64,000 nucleotides of DNA, from contig PEDN01001394.1 in assembly GCA_003864495.1 (NCBI GenBank), forward strand, positions 1-64,000, in the 5' to 3' direction. Below the pieces are notes generated by a model. It was not told the DNA's origin and ran no database searches. It worked only from the letters and a program-made list of their open reading frames with translations. Below, piece after piece: positions 35,501-43,700 of the stretch. Origin of the DNA: Nemopilema nomurai. Lineage: Eukaryota > Cnidaria > Scyphozoa > Rhizostomeae > Rhizostomatidae. The stretch's first letter is position 1; each line of letters opens with the position of its first letter. Made by a program: the position numbers and the translations under genes.

Positions 35501-37299
35501 CACTGACGATACAATCTGGTTCAGGAGGTGGAGCAGTTCTCCTTCGCCTGCGCCTTCGACGTCCCCAAAAATGTCCTTCGGCTTCCCAAACAAGTTGAAA
35601 CCACAAGATCAACACACCCAGTAACACCAATAGTTTCATTTTACCTTGCAAGGATGATACGACCGAACTTGTGAAAGATCTCAGGCCCGCTATTCATGAT
35701 CGTCGTAGGACACTCAGAAAATATTTAAGAAATTCCCACTCAGTTCGAAAGATCTTCTAAAAAAAGATGGGCATTCAAAAGCACTGGAGCCACGTGACTT
35801 CGTTGTCGCCATGGTTCGATATCTGATTCAGCGATGTTGATTCGTCAACAAACTGAATTGAATGGCAAAAGAGTGCCCTCAAGAAGGCTAATGGCATGAC
35901 GGCAGGGTGTCCGGGGCGTGGCCCTGGAAAAATTGTTGGACCACGCCCTTTTTATGTGGTATAAATCAGTTTTACACAATAATCTATGTATATTAACTAT
36001 CATTCAAACCAACTGTAAGTATAGAGCTATTATTATTTTTATTCTTCCCCGCGAGAAGCATTCTCTCTCGTAGGGAACATTCCTTGTTTCCCAAGAAATG
36101 TAATTTGATTTATGGTTGGCAATGAACGTTATTGCATTAAAATTTGATTTTAATTATAGACAATCATGCGCTCTGCTTATCACCCTCTAGCGTTTTTCAA
36201 TCCGCAACTGGCTATTTATTCTGTCAGCTTTTGGTTATTTTCCGACGTTTGCATACTCTGAGGAGTGTCGGGCGAAAAAGTATTTTAAGTATGCAAAAAA
36301 TAGTTCCGCTTTTTCTAGCCATTGTGAATTTTTGTACCGTGAAACACTTGTTCACATATTGAGGTTCTTTTGTTTACATTATGCATGATCGCTTTGCGGA
36401 GGGGTTTCCCCGCAAAAACAGTAGGATCAGTCGACCTTTGTATGCATAATATGGTTCTATCAAAGAGCTTTACATAATCATGTTTCTATTCATTCTATCT
36501 AGCAACAAAACCCGTCATTTCTTTCGCTTTCTTATTTCAGTTCTGGCTACATTTCAACTAGATGAATAGAATTGGATGCGTTACAATCTCACGCAATTCA
36601 TATAACCAATTTTTGCATACAACACTTTTTGAAGGTCAATTAGTCGCTTCGACCCCATTCACCCCATTCATCTAGCATTCCAGTTCTGAGCGCATTGAAG
36701 TAGGGGCGCTTCAAATTTGAGGGGGCTGTAAATTTTCGGCCCGAGTGGGTAACAATGCTAGACATCAGCCTTTTGACAGCTCAAAATAAATCATATCTGT
36801 ATTTTTTGTTGCTGGATTCAAAGCTTAAGAAGCTACATTCTTGAAGCGCAACAAATATTGTTTATTTCAGCCCCAGGCTCCTACGCCTATGTCTGAGTTT
36901 CGAAGGCACTTTCATATGAGACCGACTTCACCCCAAGTATCATTTATTCATCTGAAAGCAGGCCCACGCCACATTCTCGCCCAGGATCGCATTTACCATT
37001 AACAAGATGAAAACTGAAGCCAACTTACAGCTTACTAGGCAAATACGGGACCATCTTCGGCGGAAAATGGACCTCCTTCTCGTGCGCCAGATTGTGCGTC
37101 GTCGGCGGGCGAAAACCACCCACCTTCGTCTACTTTGCGCATAATATTGCCTTCTGTAGCTCGAGATGTAGCCACCGCCGCCATCTTCTGCATCGTCCGG
37201 TGCATCGTCACGCCTCTGGGCCTTGCATTGCAGCTGGAGCATGACAACAATCACAGCCACAGCTACGCATAGGGAAAGTAAACCTCTCTGTCTCGTCAT
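17233..37299 (-). CDS. Large TSP1-EGF-sushi-cadherin type I membrane protein (gene-level entry)
   Basis: Seventeen exons chain with matching GT-AG sites and phases. First exon is 35501-35639 or 37029-37299; the rest are 32453-32662, 28595-30110, 28167-28377, 26146-26445, 25224-25535, 24817-25058, 24228-24375, 23226-23525, 22170-22535, 21746-22039, 20757-21125, 20239-20395, 19666-19826, 18997-19397, 18382-18576 and 17233-17562. The product, about 1883 aa using the short first exon, has a signal peptide, Arg-rich linker, TSP1, EGF, Ca-EGF, sushi-like region, eleven cadherin repeats (D/NVNE linkers, PEN and DYE motifs), an EGF-like module, an RRRR site, a transmembrane helix (about 1679-1701) and a tail with three NPxY motifs. 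Cadherin repeats mediate Ca-dependent adhesion; TSP1, EGF and sushi modules bind matrix or ligands. The family is not one I can name. Exon 28595-30110 has a 1-nt frameshift, so the copy is either damaged or misassembled. Apart from repeats and the duplicated exon listed separately, the introns hold nothing I recognise. Confidence 0.85.
18382..18576 (-). CDS. Cadherin-like gene: proximal cytoplasmic tail exon
   Basis: A 65-codon phase 0-0 exon with acceptor TTTTTCTCGCAG and donor AAG|GTAAGT. It carries a third NPxY motif (GLPNPIYD) and an NTDYQG tyrosine, with Ser/Thr-Pro sites. It joins in frame to the transmembrane exon and the final exon. Confidence 0.85.
18997..19397 (-). CDS. Cadherin-like gene: membrane-proximal region and transmembrane helix
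   Basis: Phase 1 in, phase 0 out. It starts with VINRRRRD, a furin-type basic site, then about 90 residues with paired cysteines (SMCALLKG, RCVNQEDC, IECPYV) that I cannot assign to a family. A Ser/Lys/Asp-rich stalk leads to a hydrophobic helix starting WAIGVGSVAVICVVIL and stopped by RRRRSKRK. This fixes the topology as type I. Confidence 0.85.
19666..19826 (-). CDS. Cadherin-like gene: membrane-proximal extracellular exon
   Basis: Phase 2 in, phase 1 out, donor AATG|GTAAG, acceptor TTATTTCAG. It encodes a sequence beginning CIARANQVPILLQLPYAVAS and continuing through a KIESYVEAIFEG stretch to LSSLFSGN. I see no known domain. Its only cysteine, at the start, may pair with the preceding EGF-like module. 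Confidence 0.75.
20239..20395 (-). CDS. Cadherin-like gene: EGF-like module after the last cadherin repeat
   Basis: Phase 1 in, phase 2 out. It encodes a Cys-rich segment with an EGF-type second half (LVNGLCACANGMSGPNC) and five further cysteines (ICAKTKCAKTEVC and one that continues into the next exon). Donor is GTATGA; acceptor follows TTTTTCGTAG. Confidence 0.8.
20757..21125 (-). CDS. Cadherin-like gene: cadherin repeat 11
   Basis: A phase 1-1 exon of 123 codons. It opens with NVNEKPVNMC, has the glycine turn and Ca-site DPD (SVIGQIVVEDPDHPETKG), and ends with the beta-strand FDVHIE. It closely matches repeat 9 (22170-22535), including four cysteines at equivalent places. Confidence 0.85.
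21746..22039 (-). CDS. Cadherin-like gene: cadherin repeat 10
   Basis: A phase 1-1 exon of 98 codons. It contains AENAANGTEIGTLSIVNG, a Gly6 run, FDYEAAKST and terminal FTILIT. The donor is ACAA|GTGCGT, with A rather than G before GT. The frame and the parallel donor of repeat 8 support it. Repeat 8 is its nearest relative in the gene. Confidence 0.8.
22170..22535 (-). CDS. Cadherin-like gene: cadherin repeat 9
   Basis: A phase 1-1 exon of 122 codons opening with NVNELPIKMC. It has VGQILIEDPDHTESKGIC and TFDYKAKN and ends with AEITVL. The acceptor is TTATTTGCAG. It is paired with repeat 8 in the same way that repeat 11 is paired with repeat 10. Confidence 0.85.
22547..22681. repeat. (AATC)n-type microsatellite
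   Basis: An imperfect run of CAATCAAT units broken by AGCTC and TAAGC interruptions. It lies in the intron just beyond the acceptor of the repeat-9 exon. Confidence 0.9.
23226..23525 (-). CDS. Cadherin-like gene: cadherin repeat 8
   Basis: A phase 1-1 exon of exactly 100 codons. It has SENALNGTRIGTLSVING, LDYETTNSTG and terminal FLIRIT; donor ACAA|GTAAGA, acceptor TTTCTCTTAG. The sequence lacks the DxD turn of a typical Ca-binding repeat, as does repeat 10. Confidence 0.85.
24228..24375 (-). CDS. Cadherin-like gene: second half of cadherin repeat 7
   Basis: Phase 0 in, phase 1 out. It encodes KLDRSKQTTYTVPLNVTDDG and continues to a CKVEVL strand. KLDRSKQTTYTV is the usual mid-repeat LDYE-type segment, so this exon completes the repeat started in 24817-25058. 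Donor is GTATGT. Confidence 0.82.
24817..25058 (-). CDS. Cadherin-like gene: first half of cadherin repeat 7
   Basis: Phase 1 in, phase 0 out. It opens with DVNERPYNPCPDTIYVDEAT and has a WSLLLKDPDNEEYETG turn, ending at HYLVKVG. It is the only cadherin repeat in the gene split near its middle by an intron. Confidence 0.82.
25224..25535 (-). CDS. Cadherin-like gene: cadherin repeat 6
   Basis: A phase 1-1 exon of 104 codons. DVNERPSEMRV, VPENAINAIAGQITVQDPDV, RPLNFETWRQYALTISCSDA and LVINVT give a full Ca-type repeat. Donor is CACGG|GTATGG; acceptor is TTTTTGCATCAG. Confidence 0.88.
26146..26445 (-). CDS. Cadherin-like gene: cadherin repeat 5
   Basis: A phase 1-1 exon of exactly 100 codons with DVNEAPTDISV, LPENSPTGTQIGSITVLDED, VDYEALGS, RCTDASG and FHINVT, the clearest cadherin signature in the window. 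A close, broken copy lies 1.3 kb upstream in the transcript at 27441-27739. Confidence 0.9.
27441..27739 (-). pseudogene. Tandem duplicate of the repeat-5 cadherin exon, frameshifted
   Basis: The sequence aligns end to end with 26146-26445 at high identity, and both splice sites are kept (donor CAG|GTAAC, acceptor ending CCACCAG). It is 299 nt instead of 300. The missing base is in the AACCTCGTAG stretch (about 27567), which becomes AACTCGTAG and gives an in-frame TAG. The exon is phase-symmetric (1-1), so skipping it leaves the frame intact. If spliced in, it would truncate the protein. It may be a dead copy, a poison exon or an assembly error. Confidence 0.8.
28167..28377 (-). CDS. Cadherin-like gene: second part of cadherin repeat 4
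   Basis: Phase 0 in, phase 1 out. It begins IADPDTSQRS, directly continuing GQLT from the large exon to give a GQLTIADPD turn, then LDYESKASYRINITCTDNGA and FSIAVL. The acceptor is an AAG rather than CAG site (CCGTTTCAAG); the phase supports it. Confidence 0.82.
28595..30110 (-). CDS. Cadherin-like gene: large exon with Ca-EGF, sushi-like module and cadherin repeats 1-4 (frameshifted)
   Basis: This 1516-nt exon starts in phase 1 with GKRCQDINEC, a calcium-binding EGF signature. A Cys-rich sushi/CCP-like segment follows (CPSGTRFNSQCHFSCP, VVWSDASRFNNHYFC). Cadherin repeats begin at NDPPSDILLS, NDPPYSIRIS, NDSPKNIQF and NEVATDITIS; the fourth continues in the next exon. The frame breaks near 29074-29090: after CTDKDP the reading frame hits TGA at 29071-29073, while VNPRWARAALVINIINTNDSP continues in another frame. 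Adding one base in the CCC run restores both the protein and the exon-exon phase (2+1515 nt). That points to a single deleted base, biological or in the assembly. Confidence 0.82.
30117..30803. repeat. 49/39-bp minisatellite
   Basis: About fourteen copies of a unit containing CATACACTGAATTTATGTCA and ATTGTGTCATGT. Most copies are 49 bp (for example 30211 to 30260 to 30309); some are 39 bp because one TCAATGTATG block is missing. It lies in the intron immediately upstream of the Ca-EGF exon acceptor and is itself built from TGTCATTG-like subrepeats. Confidence 0.93.
30804..32452. other. Intron sequence, nothing recognised
   Basis: The rest of the intron between the two EGF-coding exons. AT-rich and unique-looking, with no coding signal on either strand that I can support. 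Confidence 0.6.
32453..32662 (-). CDS. Cadherin-like gene: TSP1 repeat plus EGF exon
   Basis: A phase 1-1 exon of 70 codons. DWSSWSDCSDYCNVGTQRRT is a thrombospondin type 1 (TSR) start with the WxxW ladder and the Arg layer, ending at LLERRQC. An EGF module follows (NGGCDHSCNSQNGVCSCHPG) and runs into the Ca-EGF of the next exon. The upstream half of the TSR, CxVS, comes from either first exon. Confidence 0.88.
32663..35500. other. Long first intron
   Basis: 2.8 kb of AT-rich intron without recognised genes. A ~60-bp segment near 34068-34135 has a related copy at about 36275-36345, suggesting a dispersed repeat. Confidence 0.55.
35501..35639 (-). CDS. Cadherin-like gene: proximal first exon (signal peptide, Arg tract)
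   Basis: The ATG at 35639 starts MKLLVLLGVLILWFQLVWEA, a signal peptide. HFWG and a run of eight arginines follow, then a proline-rich stretch and PDCIVS. The exon ends G|GTAAG in phase 1, completing Asp with the TSR exon to give CIVSDWSSWSDC. A TTG codon 12 nt upstream is in frame but not a plausible start. The other first exon is 37029-37299. Confidence 0.85.
35640..37028. other. Region between the two first exons
   Basis: About 1.4 kb. Just upstream of 35639 it should hold the promoter and 5' UTR of the proximal first exon. A short inverted repeat (GGGCGTGG ... CCACGCCC) lies at about 35918-35951. No other gene is recognised. Confidence 0.5.
37029..37299 (-). CDS. Cadherin-like gene: distal alternative first exon (signal peptide, Arg-rich)
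   Basis: The ATG at 37299 starts MTRQRGLLSLCVAVAVIVVM, a signal peptide. An Asp/Gly stretch and an Arg/Trp-rich segment follow (VVFARRRRTIWRTRRRSIFR) and then RICLVS. The donor AGCT|GTAAGTT is strong and leaves phase 1, so splicing to 32453-32662 gives RICLVSYWSSWSDC, the same join as in the proximal exon. A weaker in-phase-0 donor four codons earlier would not fit. It could instead belong to a separate transcript, but no other TSR exon is near. Confidence 0.75.
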
Positions 37300-37599
37300 T
37301 TTCGCAAGACAATCTCAAGCTGGAAGTGAGGGAAATTTGAACTCTTTTCAGAAGAAAAAATAAGATGGCTGGCTGGCTACTTTCAAATTTATAGAATTTT
37401 GAGATTGAGGTTTTCTAAACTTAATCTTAAATAACTAGACATCATTAAACATTGTACAACACAACATTTAGCATTTGTGAAGCAAGTGTTGTTTATAATG
37501 ACAAAAGCTGAAGATTAAAGGTGATATTCATAGTTCGCAAAAACCAAAGAGGAGAAGTTACAAGGCAGAAAATTCTCCTCATGCTAACGAGGGAATGAC

Positions 37600-37925
37600 T
37601 GTTAATGTCCATAATGACACTATTTCTAAGCACAGGCAACTGTGTCAAAAATGACATCATTAGGTGACACAATTTAAAAGTATATGAAATTATGTTCAAA
37701 ATGACACTAATTGTAAGCACATGCAACTGTGTTCAAAATGACATCATTAGGTGACACAATTGATAAGTATATGAAATTATGTTCAAAATGTCACTAATTG
37801 TAAGCACATGCAACTGTGTCCAAAATGACATCATTAGGTGACACAATTGATAAGTATATGAAATTATGTTCAAAATGACACTTATTGTAAGCACATGCAA
37901 CTGTATTCAAAATGACACTTCCAGC
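37600..37925. repeat. 87-bp minisatellite
   Basis: Landmark GCAACTGTGTTC recurs at 37636, 37723, 37810 and 37897, a steady 87-bp period, about 3.5 copies. Each unit has two related halves built on TTCAAAATGACA(T/C), so a ~43-bp unit was doubled first. It lies about 0.3 kb upstream of the distal first exon. Confidence 0.92.
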
Positions 37926-38427
37926 TGGCATCCAAGTGACATCATTTGCAAGTATATGACCAACCACGTCTGCAATTTCACAACAATTATTGCTGCCCGA
38001 TCGATTTTGCAGCTCGGTGAGGACCAGGTTGTCCCAAGTGTGACAAATTCACGGGCTGTTCCTGTTTGTGCTGACAGTCTCTTTTTATACCAAACAGCAG
38101 CTGTAAACAGCCTGACGAAAATTGTGATGCGCGTGTGCAAGATCTTCTATTTGATACCTTAGTATCGGACCATTAGACTATTTGTTTTTAAATGGAGGCA
38201 AGCCTTCGAGTTTGATTCGAGTTGCTCTTATCCCAGGCTGGACTTGAGCGGAAATTTGTTGCGCAAGCTGCTAATGAAGACCAGGCCTTATTTTAAGGAA
38301 ATTTTATCACTGCACAATCAGGGTGGTTTCATAAAAAGATTACCTCTAGAGGTAGGCATGCAATAACTGGGGTCTTGGGTGCACTGTAAGCAACCCAGCG
38401 GGTCCAGAGTGGAAAAACTGTTCAACT

Positions 38428-38501
38428 AATTTGTCACTGCACAATTTTCCATTTATCACTGCACATTTTGGATTTATCACTGCACAAATTGGTTATCACT
38501 G
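38428..38501. repeat. Short tandem repeat, about 22 bp
   Basis: About three and a half copies of a TTTATCACTGCACAA-type unit. A single further copy lies near 38305. Confidence 0.8.
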
Positions 38502-38905
38502 AGCCTTAAAATAAGGCCTGATGAAGACTGAAAACATACACGAAACCTACCCTGGTCCCTGAGAAAACTTCTTTGCCGAACTCCGATCACCGTAGAGTGG
38601 AGATGATTTCTAAGAAGCCGGTGTCCTGCACGCCCAATCTTGTTCTGTCGCGAAATTGCAATTGTCAAAAGACTTCCGCATGAGTTCTCGAGAACAAATC
38701 ACAATGGTGTTAGGAGTCGAGATTACCATAATGGTTCGCGGAAGGCACCCACGTAGAAGTTATCTCCAAGGTCTAGAAAAACACAATAATCGATTCGAAA
38801 CTAGTACCTGTTCGATTGAACTGGATCAAAACAACATAGGCAGCTATTTGCATAGCAATTATTTGACCAATGGTGAAATAGAAGATTAAATTTCTTCCTC
38901 GCGTA

Positions 38906-39019
38906 CCGTAAATCCTCGAATTAGCTCCCCTGGGGGCTTTTTCATTTTTGATATTTTGGATGGGGGTTAATTCGAGGAGGGGCTTTTCGAGGGGGGGGGG
39001 GCAATTTGAGGATTTACGG
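38906..39019. mobile_element. MITE-like palindromic element with TA target duplication
   Basis: The left end CCGTAAATCCTCGAATT and the right end AATTTGAGGATTTACGG form a near-perfect inverted repeat around a G/C-rich core with a T-rich centre. TA flanks both ends (38904-38905 and 39020-39021), as expected for a Tc1/mariner-type non-autonomous element. It has no coding capacity. Confidence 0.7.
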
Positions 39020-39937
39020 TATACCAACACTGGATCCCTGTGATCTTGCAGGCACATTTCGGGCATACGGAGCAAAGCTTGAACCTGACAAATTACTTCG
39101 CGAGTAGAGTCTAAAATCTCTTGTTTTCGAGAAGAGAGCTTCTCGTATAAGCAGGTATACTCCACTGATCAGTGGTATACTCCTGCCTCTTGGGATTGAG
39201 ACGTGTGGGCGCTGAAGTGCCAGAGGGTAAGAATGATCATTGATACTTTTCTACCCTCAATAAAAGGGTTTTTTTTGTAGAAAACACTTCACGATTTGTT
39301 TCATACAACTAGGGTCTGAGCAGACGCATTCGAAACAGATTAAAAAAGATTCGCATGTTGCACAGTAGGGGATATGACAATTAAAAAATATTTATAATTT
39401 CTACTAAACTACCACCTTAAACTTTATTAATCATACATAGATGAATACCAAAGACTTCAATACACAGCAAACCTTCTTCGCCTTAGTCAGGCTCTTTCTC
39501 TCGTACATAGCGCAAGCGAATCCAGAATGCCGATTTAGCGTATAAAATTCCGTTATAAGATGGCTGGTACTCGCAGAATAAGAGGGTTTCTGTGACTTTC
39601 TTCGAAAGTAGAAAATGAGCATTCGGTGTGGCACAAAGGCGGAAAAGCTGGGTACAAACTGTGGCACATCTGTTGTCAAGGTGACAACTAACAAAGTATA
39701 CGCCCCAGGCCAATTTGGAGGTAAAGATACGAAACACTGCGGCGAAAGATTTAAGGGCCTTTTATGCGGAAAGCCCACGGTAAAGTGGTAAGCGAGTTGA
39801 TAGCCTCAGCTTGGTCAAACTCCTAATGAAAACTGTCTTTGTTTTCTTACACGACTGCTCATTAACAATGGAGGAAACGAGTGACTGTTCAACCTCAGAT
39901 AAAAAGTGGAAGCTCCTCTTAATTATATGGCGTTTAC

Positions 39938-39943
39938 TTTATT
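39938..39943 (-). terminator. Possible poly(A) signal of REPS
   Basis: AATAAA on the minus strand, about 0.73 kb past the stop codon at 40675. It is the nearest canonical hexamer I found, with another at 39423-39428. Not proven. Confidence 0.3.
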
Positions 39944-40674
39944 TCCAAGAAATACCCTTTCTAGTGACGATAATAGAAAGTACAATTGTCACGTTGGCAA
40001 AGTAAACGGCTAAGTAAGATTCTCTGTTTCACCAAAAAGAATGTAGACCCTCCTTGGTAGTGAAAAATCTTGACAATAGAAAAAGTGCATGTTGTCATTG
40101 ACCATCGTAAAGACAGGGGATTGAGGGTGACATAATGAAGCACAAATGATCAGGAAATTCTACAAAGTCAGCGAAAAGATGTCGCTTTTAAAACAGTTGC
40201 AACCATTGCACAAGATGCCATCCTTATAAAATTGAGTTGATATTGCCACTAAATATGAGGGGGCAAGGGGCTCGTACGATTTAGCGAGGTGGACTTTGTG
40301 TTACATGTCAAGAAAACAATGAGCAGAAATCCTATTGCACTAAATCACACAAATCGAGAACAAAAAATAATACGAAATGACGTTACTTTGAGAATTCATA
40401 CTAGGAGCACCTTTATCAATACGTAATCACAATGCCCTTAAAGTGAATAAAAGCTAGTAGCAACACAGACATTGCGTGTTCCTCCTTTCGAGTTGGTATA
40501 CCTTCAAGTGGGTCTGAAGTTTCTGTGGGAGAGGGGAGAATTGTACGAATTGGTATTGGTTGCAAATGTTCCTTCAAATATAATTGCATCCATTAAAGAC
40601 TATAGCAGATATGCATGGTATGTTAACAAAATGCAAAATACTAACTAAATAATAAAGACAATTTCTGTATACAA

Positions 40675-40737
40675 TTATTCAAAGGATTGTTTCGTTTTCG
40701 ATAATTTTGTTTCCAATATTGTTCGACTTTCCATTGC
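40675..40737 (-). CDS. REPS1: REPS last exon: end of coiled coil
   Basis: Phase 0, 20 codons plus TAA. AMESRTILETKLSKTKQSFE aligns with the C-terminal helix of human REPS1. The acceptor CTTTTTCAACAG is strong, and the exon explains the weak donor GAG|GTACAA of the previous one. Confidence 0.8.
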   Translation of the reverse strand, partial: AMESRTILETKLSKTKQSFE

Positions 40738-43700
40738 CTGTTGAAAAAGAAATGAGACATTACGTGGGTTGAAAAGAGCAGGGTGGGACAGTTGTGGCGT
40801 CTAAAGAAAGCGAAATCAGGAGCAACAAAATTCAATCTACGCTACCACAAAATCCTGATAAATCGTGAAACGAATGTGTTTAGCTTGAATTGACGCATCT
40901 TATGGTCTCAGAGACAGAAGGAAAGACAAAAAAGGAATTCATCCGCGATTTAAACTCATTCTTCATCTAAACATTGTCAATTCAATAGAAACCAAGGGAA
41001 ACGTTTTCTACTTGACGTACGAGGTTCCTGCTTGTGGATTTACGTCAGTTTTCAATATTTCTCTTAGCTAATAAACAGTTTCAAAAAGCAGTATCTATCA
41101 GTCAGTTCAGTTCACTATTAATAGGGCTTACAACGAAGTCAGTTTTCCAAGATGCTATTTTCTTTCATAAGGTTTTACAAAATCAGTGTTTTCTGAAAAG
41201 TTTGCCAAAAATGCTTTTGTAAGCTGATGGTACAGAAATTGTACCTCTCGAAGTTCGTGGTGAAGTTCGCTGTTCAACCCCGATATCGAAGCGTTCTTTT
41301 CTCGTAGGAGTCGGATCTCCGCCTGTATTTCCTGCTTTTGCCGTTTCTGACGCAAAGGACGGCTGTAGAATCGAACAAGTCATTGTTTATCATTCAAATA
41401 CGTACTGCCAAAACTAACTAGTTCTTTGCAACAATAATTGGGACGACAGCTACGTTTCCATAATTGTTTTTTAGACAGGCACTTAAAAGGGAATAGAAGC
41501 ATAGATCAAGCACTTTATAAAAATAGACAGTACAGAGCCTGCGCAGTATAGTCACATTGTAACTGTGCACGTGAAATAGATTCAAAGGCATATCGCGTGC
41601 AATCTACAGTGGAAGTGACCACGTGAAATGGTAGATGGATACTTGTGATTGGTTGACGTTTGATTGACAGTTCGAGCTTGCTGGCTCGGAGCCACTTAAA
41701 TATGCTTCGATTCCCTTTAAGAACTATTTACAAACTTTGGCAGCCTATTATTAGGAGAAAACATTACGTTTCCATCATTTCTTTTGGTAGGCACTCTAAG
41801 AATCATCTACAGTACCTGGTCTGTAATTCTTAAATTAATTGGAGAGATGATATGGTTGTGCTATGGTCTTCTAGTCGCAACCCCGTCACAACCAGAACAT
41901 TGGACAACACGAATCGCTCTAACTCGCTGTGAATGTCTTAAAGTTGATCTTGATTTCCAGGGGGACGTAGCATTTAGCATGTCTTTAAATTTACATAAAT
42001 ATTACATCTTGTAAAGAAAGTGCCTATTGCTCCTCGGCTTGAAAAACTATAGGAATAAAAATGAAATATTTTTTCACACAAAAGCAAACCTTAAGCTTCG
42101 CGGCTTTTTTTCAAATGATGCGCATGCGTCCTCGGTCTTTGTACTGGCGATCGTTCGTTCCAGAGACTTCGATCGGCCATTTCGCAAGGCTGCACTTGGC
42201 TTCGGGGGTGCCGGCTAAGAACAAAGGAAGATAAGCTGAAAACCCCTGGGGCTGTCATGTAGAATTGTGGGCGGTTAAGGCCAGAGATCTGGGGACAAGT
42301 GACGAAGAAACATGTACATAAGAGGCATGACAGAAAGAGGTTCGAAAAACAAATATTGGAACAAAACAGAGAAAAAACGCGACAAAATAGTTCTTTGGAC
42401 TAAGACCATTATTGGGAGGCAAAGCTAGACAAGGTATGAATTGAGGGACAAAATAAGGTTGCATAGAGAATCTGAATAAAAAGTATAATGGCTTGATAAA
42501 AAGTTTATAATTTTCGTTTTGTACATTTTGGAATAACCAAACTTGGCTGTTAGTTCGTAGAAGAGACGTTTGATATGCACTGTATCGAAGCTTGCCCTTG
42601 TGCGGAACATTCGAAGGCTCTTAGGATGAATGACCCAACAGTCTTAGGAAACATTGTAGAAAACAACGGTGAAGGTTTTCAAAACATACCTTCTTTCTGT
42701 GTCCCGAACTAGGAGTGTCTTTTAGAATGCCTAGGATAAGGAGCAGAGAAAATATGATAACAGAGAGGATGATTGTCTTGAAGAAGAACATGTGAAATCA
42801 CACTAGTTTCAAGAACTTTAGCTTACAGTTTCACTATAAAGTGCCTGATAAAAACACGTTTCATATCTTTATGCAACCCCCGTCTCAAGTTGATTCCAAT
42901 CAAAATTACTGTAGTTGCTGCAGTTGCTGCATGGGGTATCTCAATCATGACTGAACATTTGAATTGCCATCTACCATCGACTTGACTTCCAAAGTTGTTA
43001 ACTAACAGCTGCAACCAGTGGAAAGGATGCTATTCTATTGCAAGTTATTCTGAGATGAGATGCACAGCAAACTTACCCTCATTTGTTTTCGGTGGTGGTG
43101 CCAACGGAGCCAAAGGCTAAGGGAAAAAGTTCCTCGTAAGAAAAGGTCACTTGAAAACGCAGTTCGAAAGTTGGCTCTTTCTGAAGTACCTTGACAGCTG
43201 AAGCAAATGTAACCAAAGGAAGAAGCTATGAGCAAAATCAATGACCTCTAAAATGAATTAGGCGTCTCCTAAACATTGGGGTGAAAGCTGCTCAATGGGA
43301 ACTTTGGCTGAATTCTACACTGAAAAATTTCACCTCGAAAAATTTCACATGATACGAATGAGTTTATTTTCAAGGCACGCGAAAACCACTGTTAAAGAAT
43401 GCTCACCTAAACAGACTGGAAAAGAGAAAATTGGCCTAAAGAGATTTTCTGATGATAATGTGTTGACAAACCTTTGACGGGTCATGTGACATTGAACGCT
43501 GGTGACTCTTGGCAGCAGGTCGAGGCCTTGCGATTGCTTGTATGTCCCCTCTCTCCTTCTTGTCCTTTTTGACCTCTTTTGCGTCACTCCTCGGGATTCT
43601 AGGTGGCTGAAATTACACATCATTCTAATGTTGAAACTTAATTGAAAAACCACTTGACAACTCAATAACAATATTTCTTTCAATTGTATATACAAATTCT

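Larger units (their letters stand above)
37300..40674. other. Intergenic region between the cadherin-like gene and REPS
   Basis: Holds the distal promoter of the cadherin-like gene, an 87-bp minisatellite, short TTTATCACTGCACAA repeats, a MITE-like element and the REPS 3' UTR. The open frames in it are short and have no recognisable family. Confidence 0.6.

Noticed and set aside
41153..41244. Read-through C-terminus of REPS ending at TAG 41153
   Set aside because: The donor at 41244 and last exon 40675-40737 restore a C-terminal helix like that of vertebrate REPS1. Read-through may exist as a minor form only.
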